Shown in pieces: positions 34,627 through 43,423 of a DNA stretch of 52,247 bases. The notes beneath the pieces are model-generated. The model was not told the origin of the DNA, did not search any database, and saw only the letters and a program-made list of their open reading frames with translations. Position 1 is the stretch's first letter. The number at the start of each line of letters is the position of its first letter. The translations under genes were made by a program, and so were the position numbers. Origin of the DNA: JBGTCD01 sp041749015 (GTDB taxonomy: Bacteria; Bacteroidota; Bacteroidia; Cytophagales; Cyclobacteriaceae); contig JBGTCD010000145.1 in the NCBI GenBank assembly GCA_041749015.1, forward strand, positions 1 to 52,247. The letters are read 5' to 3'.

Positions 34627-35940
34627 TTAATAAAACAACATCCCAGCAATGGTGGCCGTCATCATGGTGGCAATGGTAGCGGCGAGCAAAGCCCTGAGCC
34701 CGAGCCGTGACAAATCCCCCTGGCGGCCGGGTGCCATGCCTCCTATGCCCCCAATCTGAATAGCGATAGAACTGAAGTTGGCAAACCCGCAGAGGGCGTA
34801 GGTGGCAATGACTACAGACTTAGGACTCAGGCCTGCCTGCGCCTCCGCAAGGCCGAGATAGGCCACAAACTCATTGATGACGGTCTTCTGCCCCAACAGG
34901 GAGCCTACCATGAGGGACTCCTCCCAGTTGACCCCCATACAAAATGCAAGCACTCTGAATATTTGACCCAGAATATATTGCAGACTGAGCCCATCGAAGG
35001 TGCCATTGGTGCTTTCTATTATCACTGTATTAAGACCGGTGAGTTCGCCAATTCCATCCACCAAAATCCAGTTCGTGGCGTAGATAATGGCAATAAAGGC
35101 TAGCAGCATGCCTGCAATATTCAGTGCCAGTTTCAGGCCATCAGCAGCCCCTCTGGCCAGGGCATCAATGACATTGACCCCAATCGCATCGGTGGATACA
35201 TTGAGATTGCGGTCTATTTTTTCGGGCTCATTTTCAGGCACCACGATTTTGGCCATGACGATGGCTGCCGGTGCATTCATGATAGAGGCACTCAGGAGGT
35301 AAGTAGCAAAACGAGCCTGCTCAGCAGGGTCGCCTCCTCCAAGGAAAGCTACATAGGCACCCAGCACACTGCCGGCAATGGTGGCCATGCCTCCTGTCAT
35401 CAGGCACATGAGTTCCGACTTGGTCATTTTAGCGATAAAAGGCCTGACTAGTAACGGAGCCTCCGTCTGGCCCAGGAAGATATTCCCGGCAGCAGAAAGG
35501 CTCTCGGCACCGGAAAGGCGCATGGTCTTGGCCATTATCCATGCAAAGCCGTAAACGATCTTTTGAAGAATGCCTAGATAGTAAAGTCCTGCGGTGACCG
35601 AAGAAAAGAATATAACCGTAGGAAGGGCCTGAAATACAAATAAAAAACCCAGATTATGCCTTGCCGTACCATCAGCATCACTGTTTCGGGCCAGGTCCCC
35701 GTATAGAAATTCACCTCCCTTGAGGGCAAACCCCAGAAACTTAACAAACAGATTACCTACATAGGAAAACACATCATGTACCACATCGACCTTGAAGATC
35801 AGCAACCCGATAATCACCTGCATCAGAATGCCTATGCCTACCAGTTTCCAGTCGATGGTTTTTCGCCTGCCTGAAAAAACGAAGGCAATGCCTATCAGCA
35901 CTGCCAATCCAAACACCCCTCTTAAAATGTTTTCCGCCAT
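34627..35940 (-). CDS. nupC: NupC/CNT family nucleoside transporter
   Basis: A 437-residue concentrative nucleoside transporter. Family marks are GQTEAPLLVRPF, with the nucleoside-contacting Gln/Glu, the hairpin region GGMATIAGSVLGAYV, and FANFSSIAIQIGGIGGMAP near the C-terminus. It should take up nucleosides with sodium or protons across the inner membrane, for salvage. It is the last gene of an operon after etfB, etfA and the bifunctional nuclease gene, with a 21-nt gap. A hairpin with a T-run was not found after it. Confidence 0.94.
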   Translation of the reverse strand: MAENILRGVFGLAVLIGIAFVFSGRRKTIDWKLVGIGILMQVIIGLLIFKVDVVHDVFSYVGNLFVKFLGFALKGGEFLYGDLARNSDADGTARHNLGFLFVFQALPTVIFFSSVTAGLYYLGILQKIVYGFAWIMAKTMRLSGAESLSAAGNIFLGQTEAPLLVRPFIAKMTKSELMCLMTGGMATIAGSVLGAYVAFLGGGDPAEQARFATYLLSASIMNAPAAIVMAKIVVPENEPEKIDRNLNVSTDAIGVNVIDALARGAADGLKLALNIAGMLLAFIAIIYATNWILVDGIGELTGLNTVIIESTNGTFDGLSLQYILGQIFRVLAFCMGVNWEESLMVGSLLGQKTVINEFVAYLGLAEAQAGLSPKSVVIATYALCGFANFSSIAIQIGGIGGMAPGRQGDLSRLGLRALLAATIATMMTATIAGMLFY

Positions 35941-35961
35941 CCGGTCTTAAGTCCTACAAGG

Positions 35962-36564
35962 TTAATTTCTACGGCTTAATTCGTCTCTTATCTTGGCAGC
36001 CCGCTCATAGTCTTCTTTTTCGATAGCCTGATTAAGTATCTCCTTCAGCTTATCCACGCTAAGATTTTTAAAGTCTTCAGATTTAGAAGCCGGGGTCTCT
36101 TTCCTGGCAGGTTCCATCTGTGATTTAATCTCAGAGACGTCTTCATCGGTTTCGTCGGTCAGCACAATACCTGCTTCAGCAAGGATGTTTTCAAAGGTAT
36201 AGATCGGGGCATCAAACCGAAGGCCAATGGCTATGGCATCGGAGGGCCGGGCATCTACCTCCAGGGTATTGATCCCGTCATTACAGACTATTTTGGCAAA
36301 AAACACCCCTTCCTTCAGTGCTGAGATCACGATCTCCTCCACCGTAAATTTAAAATGATGCGCAAAGGATTTGAATAAATCATGGGTCATGGGCCTGTTA
36401 GGAATGATTTTTTCTATCTCTATCGCAATGGCCTGGGCCTCAAACATGCCTATTATGATGGGCAATCGCCGGTTGCCATCAGCTTCTCCAAGCACCAGAG
36501 CAAAAGAGCCGGATTGGGATTGGCTGGAAGAAAGGCCTAGTATTTCAAGTTTAATTTTACTCAC
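35962..36564 (-). CDS. Bifunctional nuclease family (DUF151) protein with UVR motif
   Basis: 200 residues in two parts. Residues 1 to about 130 are a BFN/DUF151 domain (LPIIIGMFEAQAIAIEIE, then LEVDARPSDAIAIGLRF), a family named after a plant dual nuclease. The C-terminal ~35 residues are a UvrB/UvrC-type UVR motif (LKEILNQAIEKEDYERAAKI). The start is GTG at 36564. It begins 4 nt after the etfA stop and is cotranscribed. Its biochemical role in bacteria is unclear; the UVR motif suggests contact with a protein partner, which is inference. Confidence 0.9.
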   Translation of the reverse strand: MSKIKLEILGLSSSQSQSGSFALVLGEADGNRRLPIIIGMFEAQAIAIEIEKIIPNRPMTHDLFKSFAHHFKFTVEEIVISALKEGVFFAKIVCNDGINTLEVDARPSDAIAIGLRFDAPIYTFENILAEAGIVLTDETDEDVSEIKSQMEPARKETPASKSEDFKNLSVDKLKEILNQAIEKEDYERAAKIRDELSRRN

Positions 36565-36568
36565 AGAT

Positions 36569-37525
36569 CTACTTTGTAGCTTTTATTGCTTCCGTTAATT
36601 TAGGTACTACCTCAAAGGCGTCACCTACCACCCCATAATCAGCTGCTTTGAAAAATGGTGCCTCCGGATCTTTATTTATGACCACAATATATTTAGATGA
36701 ATTGACACCTGCAAGGTGCTGGATGGCTCCAGATATCCCTACGGCTACATAAAGTTGGGGACTGACCTTCACACCGGTCTGTCCGACATGCTCATGGTGA
36801 GGCCTCCAATCCATATCCGAAACGGGCTTGCTGCATCCTGTTGCAGCACCCAGTGCTTTGGCTAAATCTTCGATAATGTTCCAATTTTCAGGACCCTTCA
36901 TGCCGCGGCCTCCGGAGACCACAATTTCGGCCTCAGGCAATAATACATCACCTTCTGCTTTGTCAGTTTTTGTGATTTTCACATTGAAATCAGCATCCGA
37001 GAGCGTAGCGTCAAATTTTTCAACAGTGGCTTTTCCATCGGTTTCTTTAATATCGATGGCGTTTTTCTTGATGGCCAGAATTTTCTTATCCTTCCCGAGG
37101 GTTACATTGGCAAAGGCCTTGCCTGTATAAATACTCCTTTTCACAGTAAACGCGCCACCAGAGGTATCAGGCAATTCGGTAACATTGGAAACCAGGCTGG
37201 CATCCAGTTTCACAGATATATGAGCAGAAACGGGGTTGCCCAAAGATGAATTGGCCAATACAAGAACATCTGCTCCGATTTTTTCCATGGCTTGTGCAAT
37301 CACCGAGGTATAAGCCTTGATCACTCCCTGGCTCAAACGATCATCACTGGCATGCAATACCTTTGTCGCACCAAATCTACCTAGGTTCTCCAGCTCAGCA
37401 GATTCTATACTGCCTAAAGCAATGGCGGTCACAGTGCCACCCATCGCTGCGCCAAAGGCCACAGCCTCCTGGGATGATTTTTTTATTTTACCCTCGTCGC
37501 TTTCTACAAATACCAATATGTTCAT
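36569..37525 (-). CDS. etfA: Electron transfer flavoprotein alpha subunit
   Basis: A 318-residue EtfA. The C-terminal FAD-binding signature reads VSGGRGMKGPENW, then HVGQTGVKVSPQLYVAVGISG. The ETF dimer takes electrons from acyl-CoA and other dehydrogenases and passes them to the respiratory chain through an ETF:quinone oxidoreductase. The gene lies 33 nt after etfB. No acyl-CoA dehydrogenase or quinone oxidoreductase gene is in the window. Confidence 0.96.
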   Translation of the reverse strand: MNILVFVESDEGKIKKSSQEAVAFGAAMGGTVTAIALGSIESAELENLGRFGATKVLHASDDRLSQGVIKAYTSVIAQAMEKIGADVLVLANSSLGNPVSAHISVKLDASLVSNVTELPDTSGGAFTVKRSIYTGKAFANVTLGKDKKILAIKKNAIDIKETDGKATVEKFDATLSDADFNVKITKTDKAEGDVLLPEAEIVVSGGRGMKGPENWNIIEDLAKALGAATGCSKPVSDMDWRPHHEHVGQTGVKVSPQLYVAVGISGAIQHLAGVNSSKYIVVINKDPEAPFFKAADYGVVGDAFEVVPKLTEAIKATK

Positions 37526-37558
37526 TTTCTTTATCTAATTTAAAATCTACAATTCTTC

Positions 37559-38296
37559 TTAAAGCACCTTAGCCTCGTTTTTCAGGGCTTTCACCAGTTC
37601 TTCTACCTGATCAGGCTCAAACATTTTAATTTCACCCTTCGGAGGGGGCAGTTCAAAACCTTTAAGTTGAGTGCCTTTTTCATCAGAGGCTGGTTCTACT
37701 ACCTCAAGCGGCTTGGTTCTTGCCGACATGATGCCGCGCATATTGGGGATTTTCCATTCGGCGATAGGCTCCTGGCAACCGGCCACGAAGGGCATATCCA
37801 ATTCCAAATATTCCTTACCCCCTTCAATCTCCCTGGCTATTTTGGCCTTACCGCCATCGACATCCAATTGCATTACAGGTGAAAGCGCAGGGATACCGAG
37901 AATTTCACCAACCATGCCGTGCACCATGCCACCATTAAAGTCGATCGACTCTCTGCCCATGAGGATGAGGTCATACCCTTTGCCTTCAGCTACAGCAGCA
38001 ATTTGACGGGCCACAAAAAGGGAATCTACCGGATCGGCATTCACTCTTATGGCATCATCAGCCCCTATAGCAAGGGCTTTTCTGATGGTGGGCTCCGTTT
38101 CGGCACCGCCGACATTCAGTACGGTAACTGATCCACCCTGAGCCTCTTTGAGCTCTACTGCGCGGGCAAGAGCATAGTCATCATAAGGTCCGATGATGAA
38201 CTGAACTCCATTAGTATCAAATTTGGTATTGTTATCAGTAAAGGCAATCCTGGAAGTGGTGTCCGGGACGTGGGTAATGCAAACTAAAATCTTCAT
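37559..38296 (-). CDS. etfB: Electron transfer flavoprotein beta subunit
   Basis: A 245-residue EtfB. The segments DTNGVQFIIGPYDDYALARA and GRESIDFNGGMVHGMVGEIL, along with LPPPKGEIKMF near the C-terminus, are typical. It pairs with EtfA in fatty-acid and amino-acid oxidation. It is the first gene of the etfB-etfA-BFN-nupC operon. An imperfect palindrome TCAGGCA-CA-TGCCTGA (38337-38352) and a run of nine T residues (minus strand) lie in its leader. Confidence 0.95.
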   Translation of the reverse strand: MKILVCITHVPDTTSRIAFTDNNTKFDTNGVQFIIGPYDDYALARAVELKEAQGGSVTVLNVGGAETEPTIRKALAIGADDAIRVNADPVDSLFVARQIAAVAEGKGYDLILMGRESIDFNGGMVHGMVGEILGIPALSPVMQLDVDGGKAKIAREIEGGKEYLELDMPFVAGCQEPIAEWKIPNMRGIMSARTKPLEVVEPASDEKGTQLKGFELPPPKGEIKMFEPDQVEELVKALKNEAKVL

Positions 38297-38336
38297 AAAT
38301 CGCTATTCTGTATTAATCTTCGAAAAAAAAAGGACA

Positions 38337-38352
38337 TCAGGCACATGCCTGA
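38337..38352. promoter_or_regulatory. Palindrome between etfB and the TPR gene
   Basis: TCAGGCA (38337-38343) and TGCCTGA (38346-38352) are 7-bp arms around CA. On the minus strand they are followed 5 nt later by a T9 run, in the etfB leader. It could be an operator for the divergent pair or an attenuator of etfB. Confidence 0.4.
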
Positions 38353-38370
38353 CAATAATTTAACACCTGT

Positions 38371-38404
38371 TTTGGGTAAAATATCCCAACCCCGGTTAAT
38401 TTTG
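38371..38404 (+). promoter_or_regulatory. Promoter of the small TPR gene
   Basis: TTTG (38371-38374) and TAATTTTG (38397-38404) match the -33 and -7 elements with 22 nt between them. Transcription would start near 38411, after the in-frame GTG at 38407, and this decides for the ATG at 38449. Confidence 0.55.
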
Positions 38405-38448
38405 CCGTGAAGTTAGTTAATATTGAAGCAAATAAAAACCTCAAGACT

Positions 38449-38775
38449 ATGAATTCTGAGAGGGCTTATCAATTGCTTAAATTTATCGAAGATGATCCTG
38501 AAGATCCCTTCCTGTATTATGCATTGGCCCTTGAGTATAAGGAAGATGCTCCTGAAAAAGCCGGGGAAACATTTGATCAACTCCTGAAGCAGTTTCCGGA
38601 TTATCTGCCCACCTATTACCATGCAGCGGGATTTTTCGCCGAAAGAGGGTACACGCCAAAAGCTGAAGAAATTTACCAAAAAGGGATGGCTCTGGCCACC
38701 GCTTCAGGTGACCATCATGCACTCAAGGAGCTCAAAAGCACTTATAATGCCTGGAAAATGGACCTGGACCTGTAA
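38449..38775 (+). CDS. Small tetratricopeptide repeat protein
   Basis: A 108-residue soluble protein made of about two or three TPR-like helix pairs (PFLYYALALEYK, PTYYHAAGFFAERGYTPKAEEIYQKGMALA). It has no signal peptide or membrane segment. The longer frame from GTG 38407 is rejected because the promoter's likely start point lies beyond it. It is probably a protein-protein adaptor. The partner is unknown. It is a monocistronic gene divergent from etfB. Confidence 0.8.
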   Translation: MNSERAYQLLKFIEDDPEDPFLYYALALEYKEDAPEKAGETFDQLLKQFPDYLPTYYHAAGFFAERGYTPKAEEIYQKGMALATASGDHHALKELKSTYNAWKMDLDL

Positions 38776-38777
38776 GG

Positions 38778-40505
38778 TTATTTAGATGACCAGGTCACCG
38801 TGCCGCCTTTGGCGCTATCTACCTTAATGCTATAGTTTTTGCTGCCGCTAACGATCCAGCGCACTACCACCTTACCCATGCCGGGGATGTTTGCCACCTC
38901 AATTTTATGCGGCTCAAATAGCTGCTCCTTCACGATATTCATATCCCTGTTTTCTACCACCAGGCCGGCCTGCACTTCAGCGCCTTCAAGGATCACATAG
39001 TCAGGCCTTTCTATTTTGTTTTTCAGATCATGGCTGGCATGAGTCGGGATCATGCGCCTGTTGACGATCGTAGCGGTGATCTCACGCAGCCCACCGTCCA
39101 ATTTGCGTTCCTGTACGCTTTGCACCTCAATCTTAGGCATGTGGTAAGCATGAAATATGGTGAAGGCCATGTTGCGATGCGCATCAGACTCAAGGAGAAA
39201 TCCAGGGTTGTTTCTAGTAAAATTCTTTTTGAAGCCGCCTATTTCAATGAGCCCAAATTGTGGATGTTCAAATTCTTTCCAAGGAACAAAGGCATCTTCA
39301 AATAGTAGGTCTTTATCGAATCTGTAGGCATCAGCCTGAGTTGCATTTTTGTCATTAAAATACATGTAACTGGCAAATAACTCATTGGTGAAGGTGTAGA
39401 TGCCCCTCCCACCATAGAACCAGTCTAATTCCCCACCAAAAACAGAATAAAGGTCTTTGTAAACCACCAGGTACCGGTAACCAGGAATTATATCCTCTCC
39501 CTTTTTGCCGATGGCATCATAGACTAGTATATCATTTCGATCATAGGTTTCCCGATCCTCCTCTGCCCCCGGGCCTCTCAGCAGCATGCCGCCTACGTTA
39601 TGGTAACTTTGTGCCCCTGCAATGTTGGGGTGTGCCATCACAAAATCCCGTACAGCACGATTTTCGGACAGGGAGAAGGGGTATTTATAAGCGCCCCCCT
39701 GCACATGACCGGGTTGCCAATTCCACCCCCAGTCACGGTTAGGATCATAGTAGCCTTCCCGGTCTTCATTTACCATGCCATCGCCATCCCGGTCGATGCC
39801 TTCCCAGCCCAGGAGTTCATAAGACCCCTCTTCGTGTGCTTTGGCTGGGATCAGTCTCCGGGGATCATCAGGGTCAAGCTTGTATCTGCCGGTGGGGGTC
39901 TTTCGTCTCATCATGGTGATGTGGCCATTGCCATCAAGATCATCAAACTGATCCTCATCCACCAGGCCATCACGATCATCATCAAAGGGTACCAGTCCTG
40001 ACCGTGGCGAATGGGCAGTATGAGGGTTTTTAATGTAGGAATCCCTGCCGTCGGGATTGATGGTGGGGGCAATGTAGAAGACCTTATCATCCATCAATTC
40101 AGAAATAAAATCATTACTACCATAAGACTCCGCGAGATACCAGGCGGTGTAGAGTGAAAACTCAGTGCCCTGAAGTTCATTAGCGTGGATATTACCATCA
40201 ATGTAAAACCCCGGCTTCTCTTTGTGGTTTTTATTCCGGTGGTTGGTCACCGTAAGCAACCAAATCTCTTTGCCCAGGTAAGACTTTCCGATGGATTCCA
40301 GTTTGATGAGGTTGGGATGTGCTGCAGCTAGCTTTTTACAAATTTCCGTGACCCCGTCGTAGGTATAGTACCGGTTCCAAATCACCTCTACCCTAGGATG
40401 GGCAGGAGTGCCAATGGCCTGAAATATCTGATCTTTGGTTTGGGCAAGCGCCATAGCGCTTCCTAAAACCAAAAAGATGATGATAATTAATTTAGGGTTG
40501 TTCAT
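38778..40505 (-). CDS. M14 zinc carboxypeptidase with calcium-loop inserts
   Basis: A 575-residue secreted metallopeptidase with a signal peptide (LIIIIFLVLGSAMALAQ). The zinc motif HxxE is in NIHANELQG, the third ligand His in AQSYHNVGG, the substrate Asn/Arg region in INPDGRDS and the catalytic Glu in TFTNELFASY. All M14 active-site residues are thus present. Two stretches of D-x-D/N-x-D-G loops (DDDRDGLVDED, GIDRDGDGMVNED) resemble calcium-binding loops inserted into the catalytic domain. It likely trims peptides in the periplasm or outside the cell. The paralogue at 40512 is 6 nt upstream in the same operon. Confidence 0.92.
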   Translation of the reverse strand: MNNPKLIIIIFLVLGSAMALAQTKDQIFQAIGTPAHPRVEVIWNRYYTYDGVTEICKKLAAAHPNLIKLESIGKSYLGKEIWLLTVTNHRNKNHKEKPGFYIDGNIHANELQGTEFSLYTAWYLAESYGSNDFISELMDDKVFYIAPTINPDGRDSYIKNPHTAHSPRSGLVPFDDDRDGLVDEDQFDDLDGNGHITMMRRKTPTGRYKLDPDDPRRLIPAKAHEEGSYELLGWEGIDRDGDGMVNEDREGYYDPNRDWGWNWQPGHVQGGAYKYPFSLSENRAVRDFVMAHPNIAGAQSYHNVGGMLLRGPGAEEDRETYDRNDILVYDAIGKKGEDIIPGYRYLVVYKDLYSVFGGELDWFYGGRGIYTFTNELFASYMYFNDKNATQADAYRFDKDLLFEDAFVPWKEFEHPQFGLIEIGGFKKNFTRNNPGFLLESDAHRNMAFTIFHAYHMPKIEVQSVQERKLDGGLREITATIVNRRMIPTHASHDLKNKIERPDYVILEGAEVQAGLVVENRDMNIVKEQLFEPHKIEVANIPGMGKVVVRWIVSGSKNYSIKVDSAKGGTVTWSSK

Positions 40506-40511
40506 AATACC

Positions 40512-42149
40512 TTATTTTAATTCGATTACTGTGGTGGCTATACCGGTATGGGGCGCACCTCCTTCTAAGGTGACCTTTCCTTTCCCATTCACCAGCCAGG
40601 AGTGGGTGACTGAGCCACCGGCTCCGATCCGGTCCACCAGTTCTACGGTCCTTCCGGAGACCAATTCCTGACCTTTTTCTGTTTTGATAGAAACTTTAAT
40701 TTTTTTCAGCCATTTGGACCGTTCTCCAAGCTCGGAATTGGTGGGTACCTGCCCATGATTGACCAATTCTGCTGTCACCCTGGTCAGCTTACCAGCTTTT
40801 TCTGTTTTGATATTGACCCATTCCAGTGCCGGCATCATTTCCGCAAGGGAAATCAGGAAAGCATTGTGCTTATTGACAATCTCCTCTACCAAAATGTAAG
40901 GGGGATTAGTAGTCAAAAACGGCTTGATCCCGCCTACTTCTGCCTTTTGATCTTTAAACTCCGGATGATCCACCGGGGTCCACGGTACAAAATAATCCTC
41001 CAGCCCAGCATGTTCGGCCCATTGAACAAAGGCCATGGTTTCATTTTCATGCTTTTTCTTTTTCCCGGGTTCGTCCGCTCCCTCTTCAGGAACAGGCGGT
41101 ATCCACCATCCCGGTGTGCTGAGACTATATCTGGTATAATGGAAATAAGCCCACTCTGCAAAACCTCCTGCCTGAAAATGGCCTTTCCCCGCTCCCTGCG
41201 GATCGATGATCTTTTTATATTGTGAGGCCACAAAGCTTTGATCCTTTTCATCAGCCTCCATGACACTTTCAATAATGCGTTTCCCGGCCTTCTGGGAATT
41301 ATAGGACCAGGGGTTCACCAGATTGTCGGAGGGGCCGAAAATCACCACCGTATGGACATTCCAGCGGTCAAATAAATAATCAGCAATGGCCCTGGTTTCT
41401 ACTTCCGATACAGAATGTTCACCCGCACCGGGCGTGAATGCAGGATATTGAAAGGTGAAGTTTTTATTTAAAATTACCCCTTCTTCCCCATCCTCATTGT
41501 ATTGACCGTCCCTATCATTATCATAACCCTCGGAATACACATGGTGCGTGCCCCGCTCACCTTTGCTGGCATCAGCAAGCACCATCAGCCTGCTGTCATC
41601 GGGATGGACTCTCCACTTACCTGATGGACTCTCAATCCGTAGTTGAGTAATCAGCCCATCCTTGTTCAGGTCTTCAAAAGGATCTTCACCTACGCGGCCA
41701 TCCCGGTCGAGATCAGAAGGGTTGGCATTACCGCTGCGCTCATACCGGAGCCGGGCATGATACTGGGTAGCCGCATCGGGACTCATCTGTGGAAGGAAGT
41801 AAAAAGTTACCTTATTCAAAATGCTTTTTATACTGTCCATACCCATGCCGGCCTGCAATCCTTTTGCAAATCCAAGGGCTAATTCCTGACTTAAAAGATG
41901 GGCCCCTTCCACCCCTCCGACCAGTGCTATAGCAGGCTTGTTATCACGATCACCGATGCCTGCTTCGAGCACCAATATTTTTTTACCACCGACAGTGGTC
42001 GCCAGAGTTTTGAGTGAGAAAATACTGCGGTTAGAATTGGCAATTTTATTCAACTCCTGCTCTAGTTGGCTGGCGTTATGGTAGTCGTTTTGAGCGAAGC
42101 CCACCAGCCCCAAAAGGAGTCCTGATATTACTAATATGAAGTGACGCAT
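40512..42149 (-). CDS. Catalytically degenerate M14 peptidase paralogue
   Basis: A 545-residue secreted protein with a signal peptide (ILVISGLLLGLVGFAQ), paralogous to the active M14 enzyme 6 nt downstream. They share the calcium-like loops (SDLDRDGRVGED, DNDRDGQYNEDG) and the downstream block FVPW...HPEF...GGIKPF. At the zinc site HxxE has become ExxH (GGVEGAHLL). The third His is missing (VVIFGPSDN), and the catalytic Glu position reads YSLSTPGWW. It therefore probably does not cleave peptides by the M14 mechanism. It may bind peptides or glycans or regulate its partner. A -7-like CAAAAGTA is at 42203-42210. Confidence 0.85.
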   Translation of the reverse strand: MRHFILVISGLLLGLVGFAQNDYHNASQLEQELNKIANSNRSIFSLKTLATTVGGKKILVLEAGIGDRDNKPAIALVGGVEGAHLLSQELALGFAKGLQAGMGMDSIKSILNKVTFYFLPQMSPDAATQYHARLRYERSGNANPSDLDRDGRVGEDPFEDLNKDGLITQLRIESPSGKWRVHPDDSRLMVLADASKGERGTHHVYSEGYDNDRDGQYNEDGEEGVILNKNFTFQYPAFTPGAGEHSVSEVETRAIADYLFDRWNVHTVVIFGPSDNLVNPWSYNSQKAGKRIIESVMEADEKDQSFVASQYKKIIDPQGAGKGHFQAGGFAEWAYFHYTRYSLSTPGWWIPPVPEEGADEPGKKKKHENETMAFVQWAEHAGLEDYFVPWTPVDHPEFKDQKAEVGGIKPFLTTNPPYILVEEIVNKHNAFLISLAEMMPALEWVNIKTEKAGKLTRVTAELVNHGQVPTNSELGERSKWLKKIKVSIKTEKGQELVSGRTVELVDRIGAGGSVTHSWLVNGKGKVTLEGGAPHTGIATTVIELK

Positions 42150-42335
42150 GGATCAATGGTTTTAAGATATCCGAAGATAAATGGAAGAATAAATATTCCA
42201 TTCAAAAGTATTATCAACGGTCGATATTTGGTTCGAATTTTTGCTAGAAGGACCGATTATTGCTACTAATATTTTTAGTATTTAAAATTATAGATTGTTT
42301 TTAATCAGGTAGTTATGATAGGTAATTAAAGTTAT

Positions 42336-43328
42336 TTATAAGGTAAAAACCAGTTTTCCCATTTTCTTTCCTTCCACCATATCATCAAGGCCGTCAGAGA
42401 TTTTGTAGAAGGGTCTTTCGGAATCTATCAAAGGTTTAATTTTTTGACTGGCTACAAATTTTATCATGGCTGCAAACTCTTGATCGTTGCCCATGGTACT
42501 GCCCTGTAAGGTGATTTGATTCCAGAACATTCTGTATAAATCCAGGCTTCCTGGAAGCCCATTGGTAGCTCCATAAAAAACGATCCTGCCGGCTGGTTGC
42601 AACATCTTAATGAAACTATTAATCTGGTCGCCTCCTGCACTATCAATGACCAGGTCAAAGCCCCCTTTGGTCCGCCATAATTCTTTGGACCAATCCTTTT
42701 TTTTATAGTTAAATCCCATCTTAGCACCCATGGCTATAGCCTGCTTTAATTTGTGGTCCTGGCTGGAAGAAACATATACCTCAGCGCCAGCAGCCATTGC
42801 AAACTGAAAGGCAAACTGGGCCACCCCTCCTCCTACACCTGAGATCAATACCTTTTCTCCTTTTTTTAATTTGCCCTTATTAAATAATGCCCGGTAGGCA
42901 GTCAATGCACTGAGTGGTAATGCGGCCGCCTCTCCGGCCGTAAGAGTCTTAGGTTTTTCTACGAGCCGGTCGGCATCTACCGCCACAAACTCTGCAAAGG
43001 TACCATCCTTAGGCATCCCCAAAATTTCATACTCACGAGACTGCACCTCAGGATTACTGCCCCAATTAATGTTAGGGTTGATGATGACTTCTTTGCCTAT
43101 CCATTTTTCTGCTATCTTTCCATTGGCAGCTGTCACGGTACCACATCCATCAGAACCCAGAATCACATTGGTTTTGATATTGGGGTACAAACCATCTCTG
43201 ATCCACTGCTCTCTTCTGTTGAGGGATACGGCTTTGATTTTTACCAATACCTGTCCTGGAGCAGGCTTAGGTCTTGGGATATCAACCTGGGCTGCATGGC
43301 CCATTGTAATTAGTTTGAATGCTTTCAT
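42336..43328 (-). CDS. Zinc-free MDR family quinone reductase/alcohol dehydrogenase-like protein
   Basis: A 330-residue medium-chain dehydrogenase/reductase. The N-terminal GroES-like domain begins MKAFKLITMG. The Rossmann motif is GVGGGVAQFAFQFA. I start at ATG 43328 because the longer frame adds nine residues before this typical start. The catalytic zinc Cys/His set of true alcohol dehydrogenases is not evident, so a quinone-oxidoreductase or enoyl-reductase type activity with NADPH is more likely. The substrate is unknown. It follows dnaB on the same strand after about 95 nt, reading away from it. Confidence 0.88.
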   Translation of the reverse strand: MKAFKLITMGHAAQVDIPRPKPAPGQVLVKIKAVSLNRREQWIRDGLYPNIKTNVILGSDGCGTVTAANGKIAEKWIGKEVIINPNINWGSNPEVQSREYEILGMPKDGTFAEFVAVDADRLVEKPKTLTAGEAAALPLSALTAYRALFNKGKLKKGEKVLISGVGGGVAQFAFQFAMAAGAEVYVSSSQDHKLKQAIAMGAKMGFNYKKKDWSKELWRTKGGFDLVIDSAGGDQINSFIKMLQPAGRIVFYGATNGLPGSLDLYRMFWNQITLQGSTMGNDQEFAAMIKFVASQKIKPLIDSERPFYKISDGLDDMVEGKKMGKLVFTL

Positions 43329-43423
43329 AAGAATTGGTTCTAAGACATGTCCCATTTGGGCTGCCAGTATTGCCTGTTAAATTATTGATTTTTCGGCAAA
43401 ACCCAATACTTAAATGGAAAGGT

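Noticed and set aside
40755..41225. 156-codon antisense frame over the M14 paralogue
   Set aside because: No recognisable motifs and overlaps a gene with a good family match.
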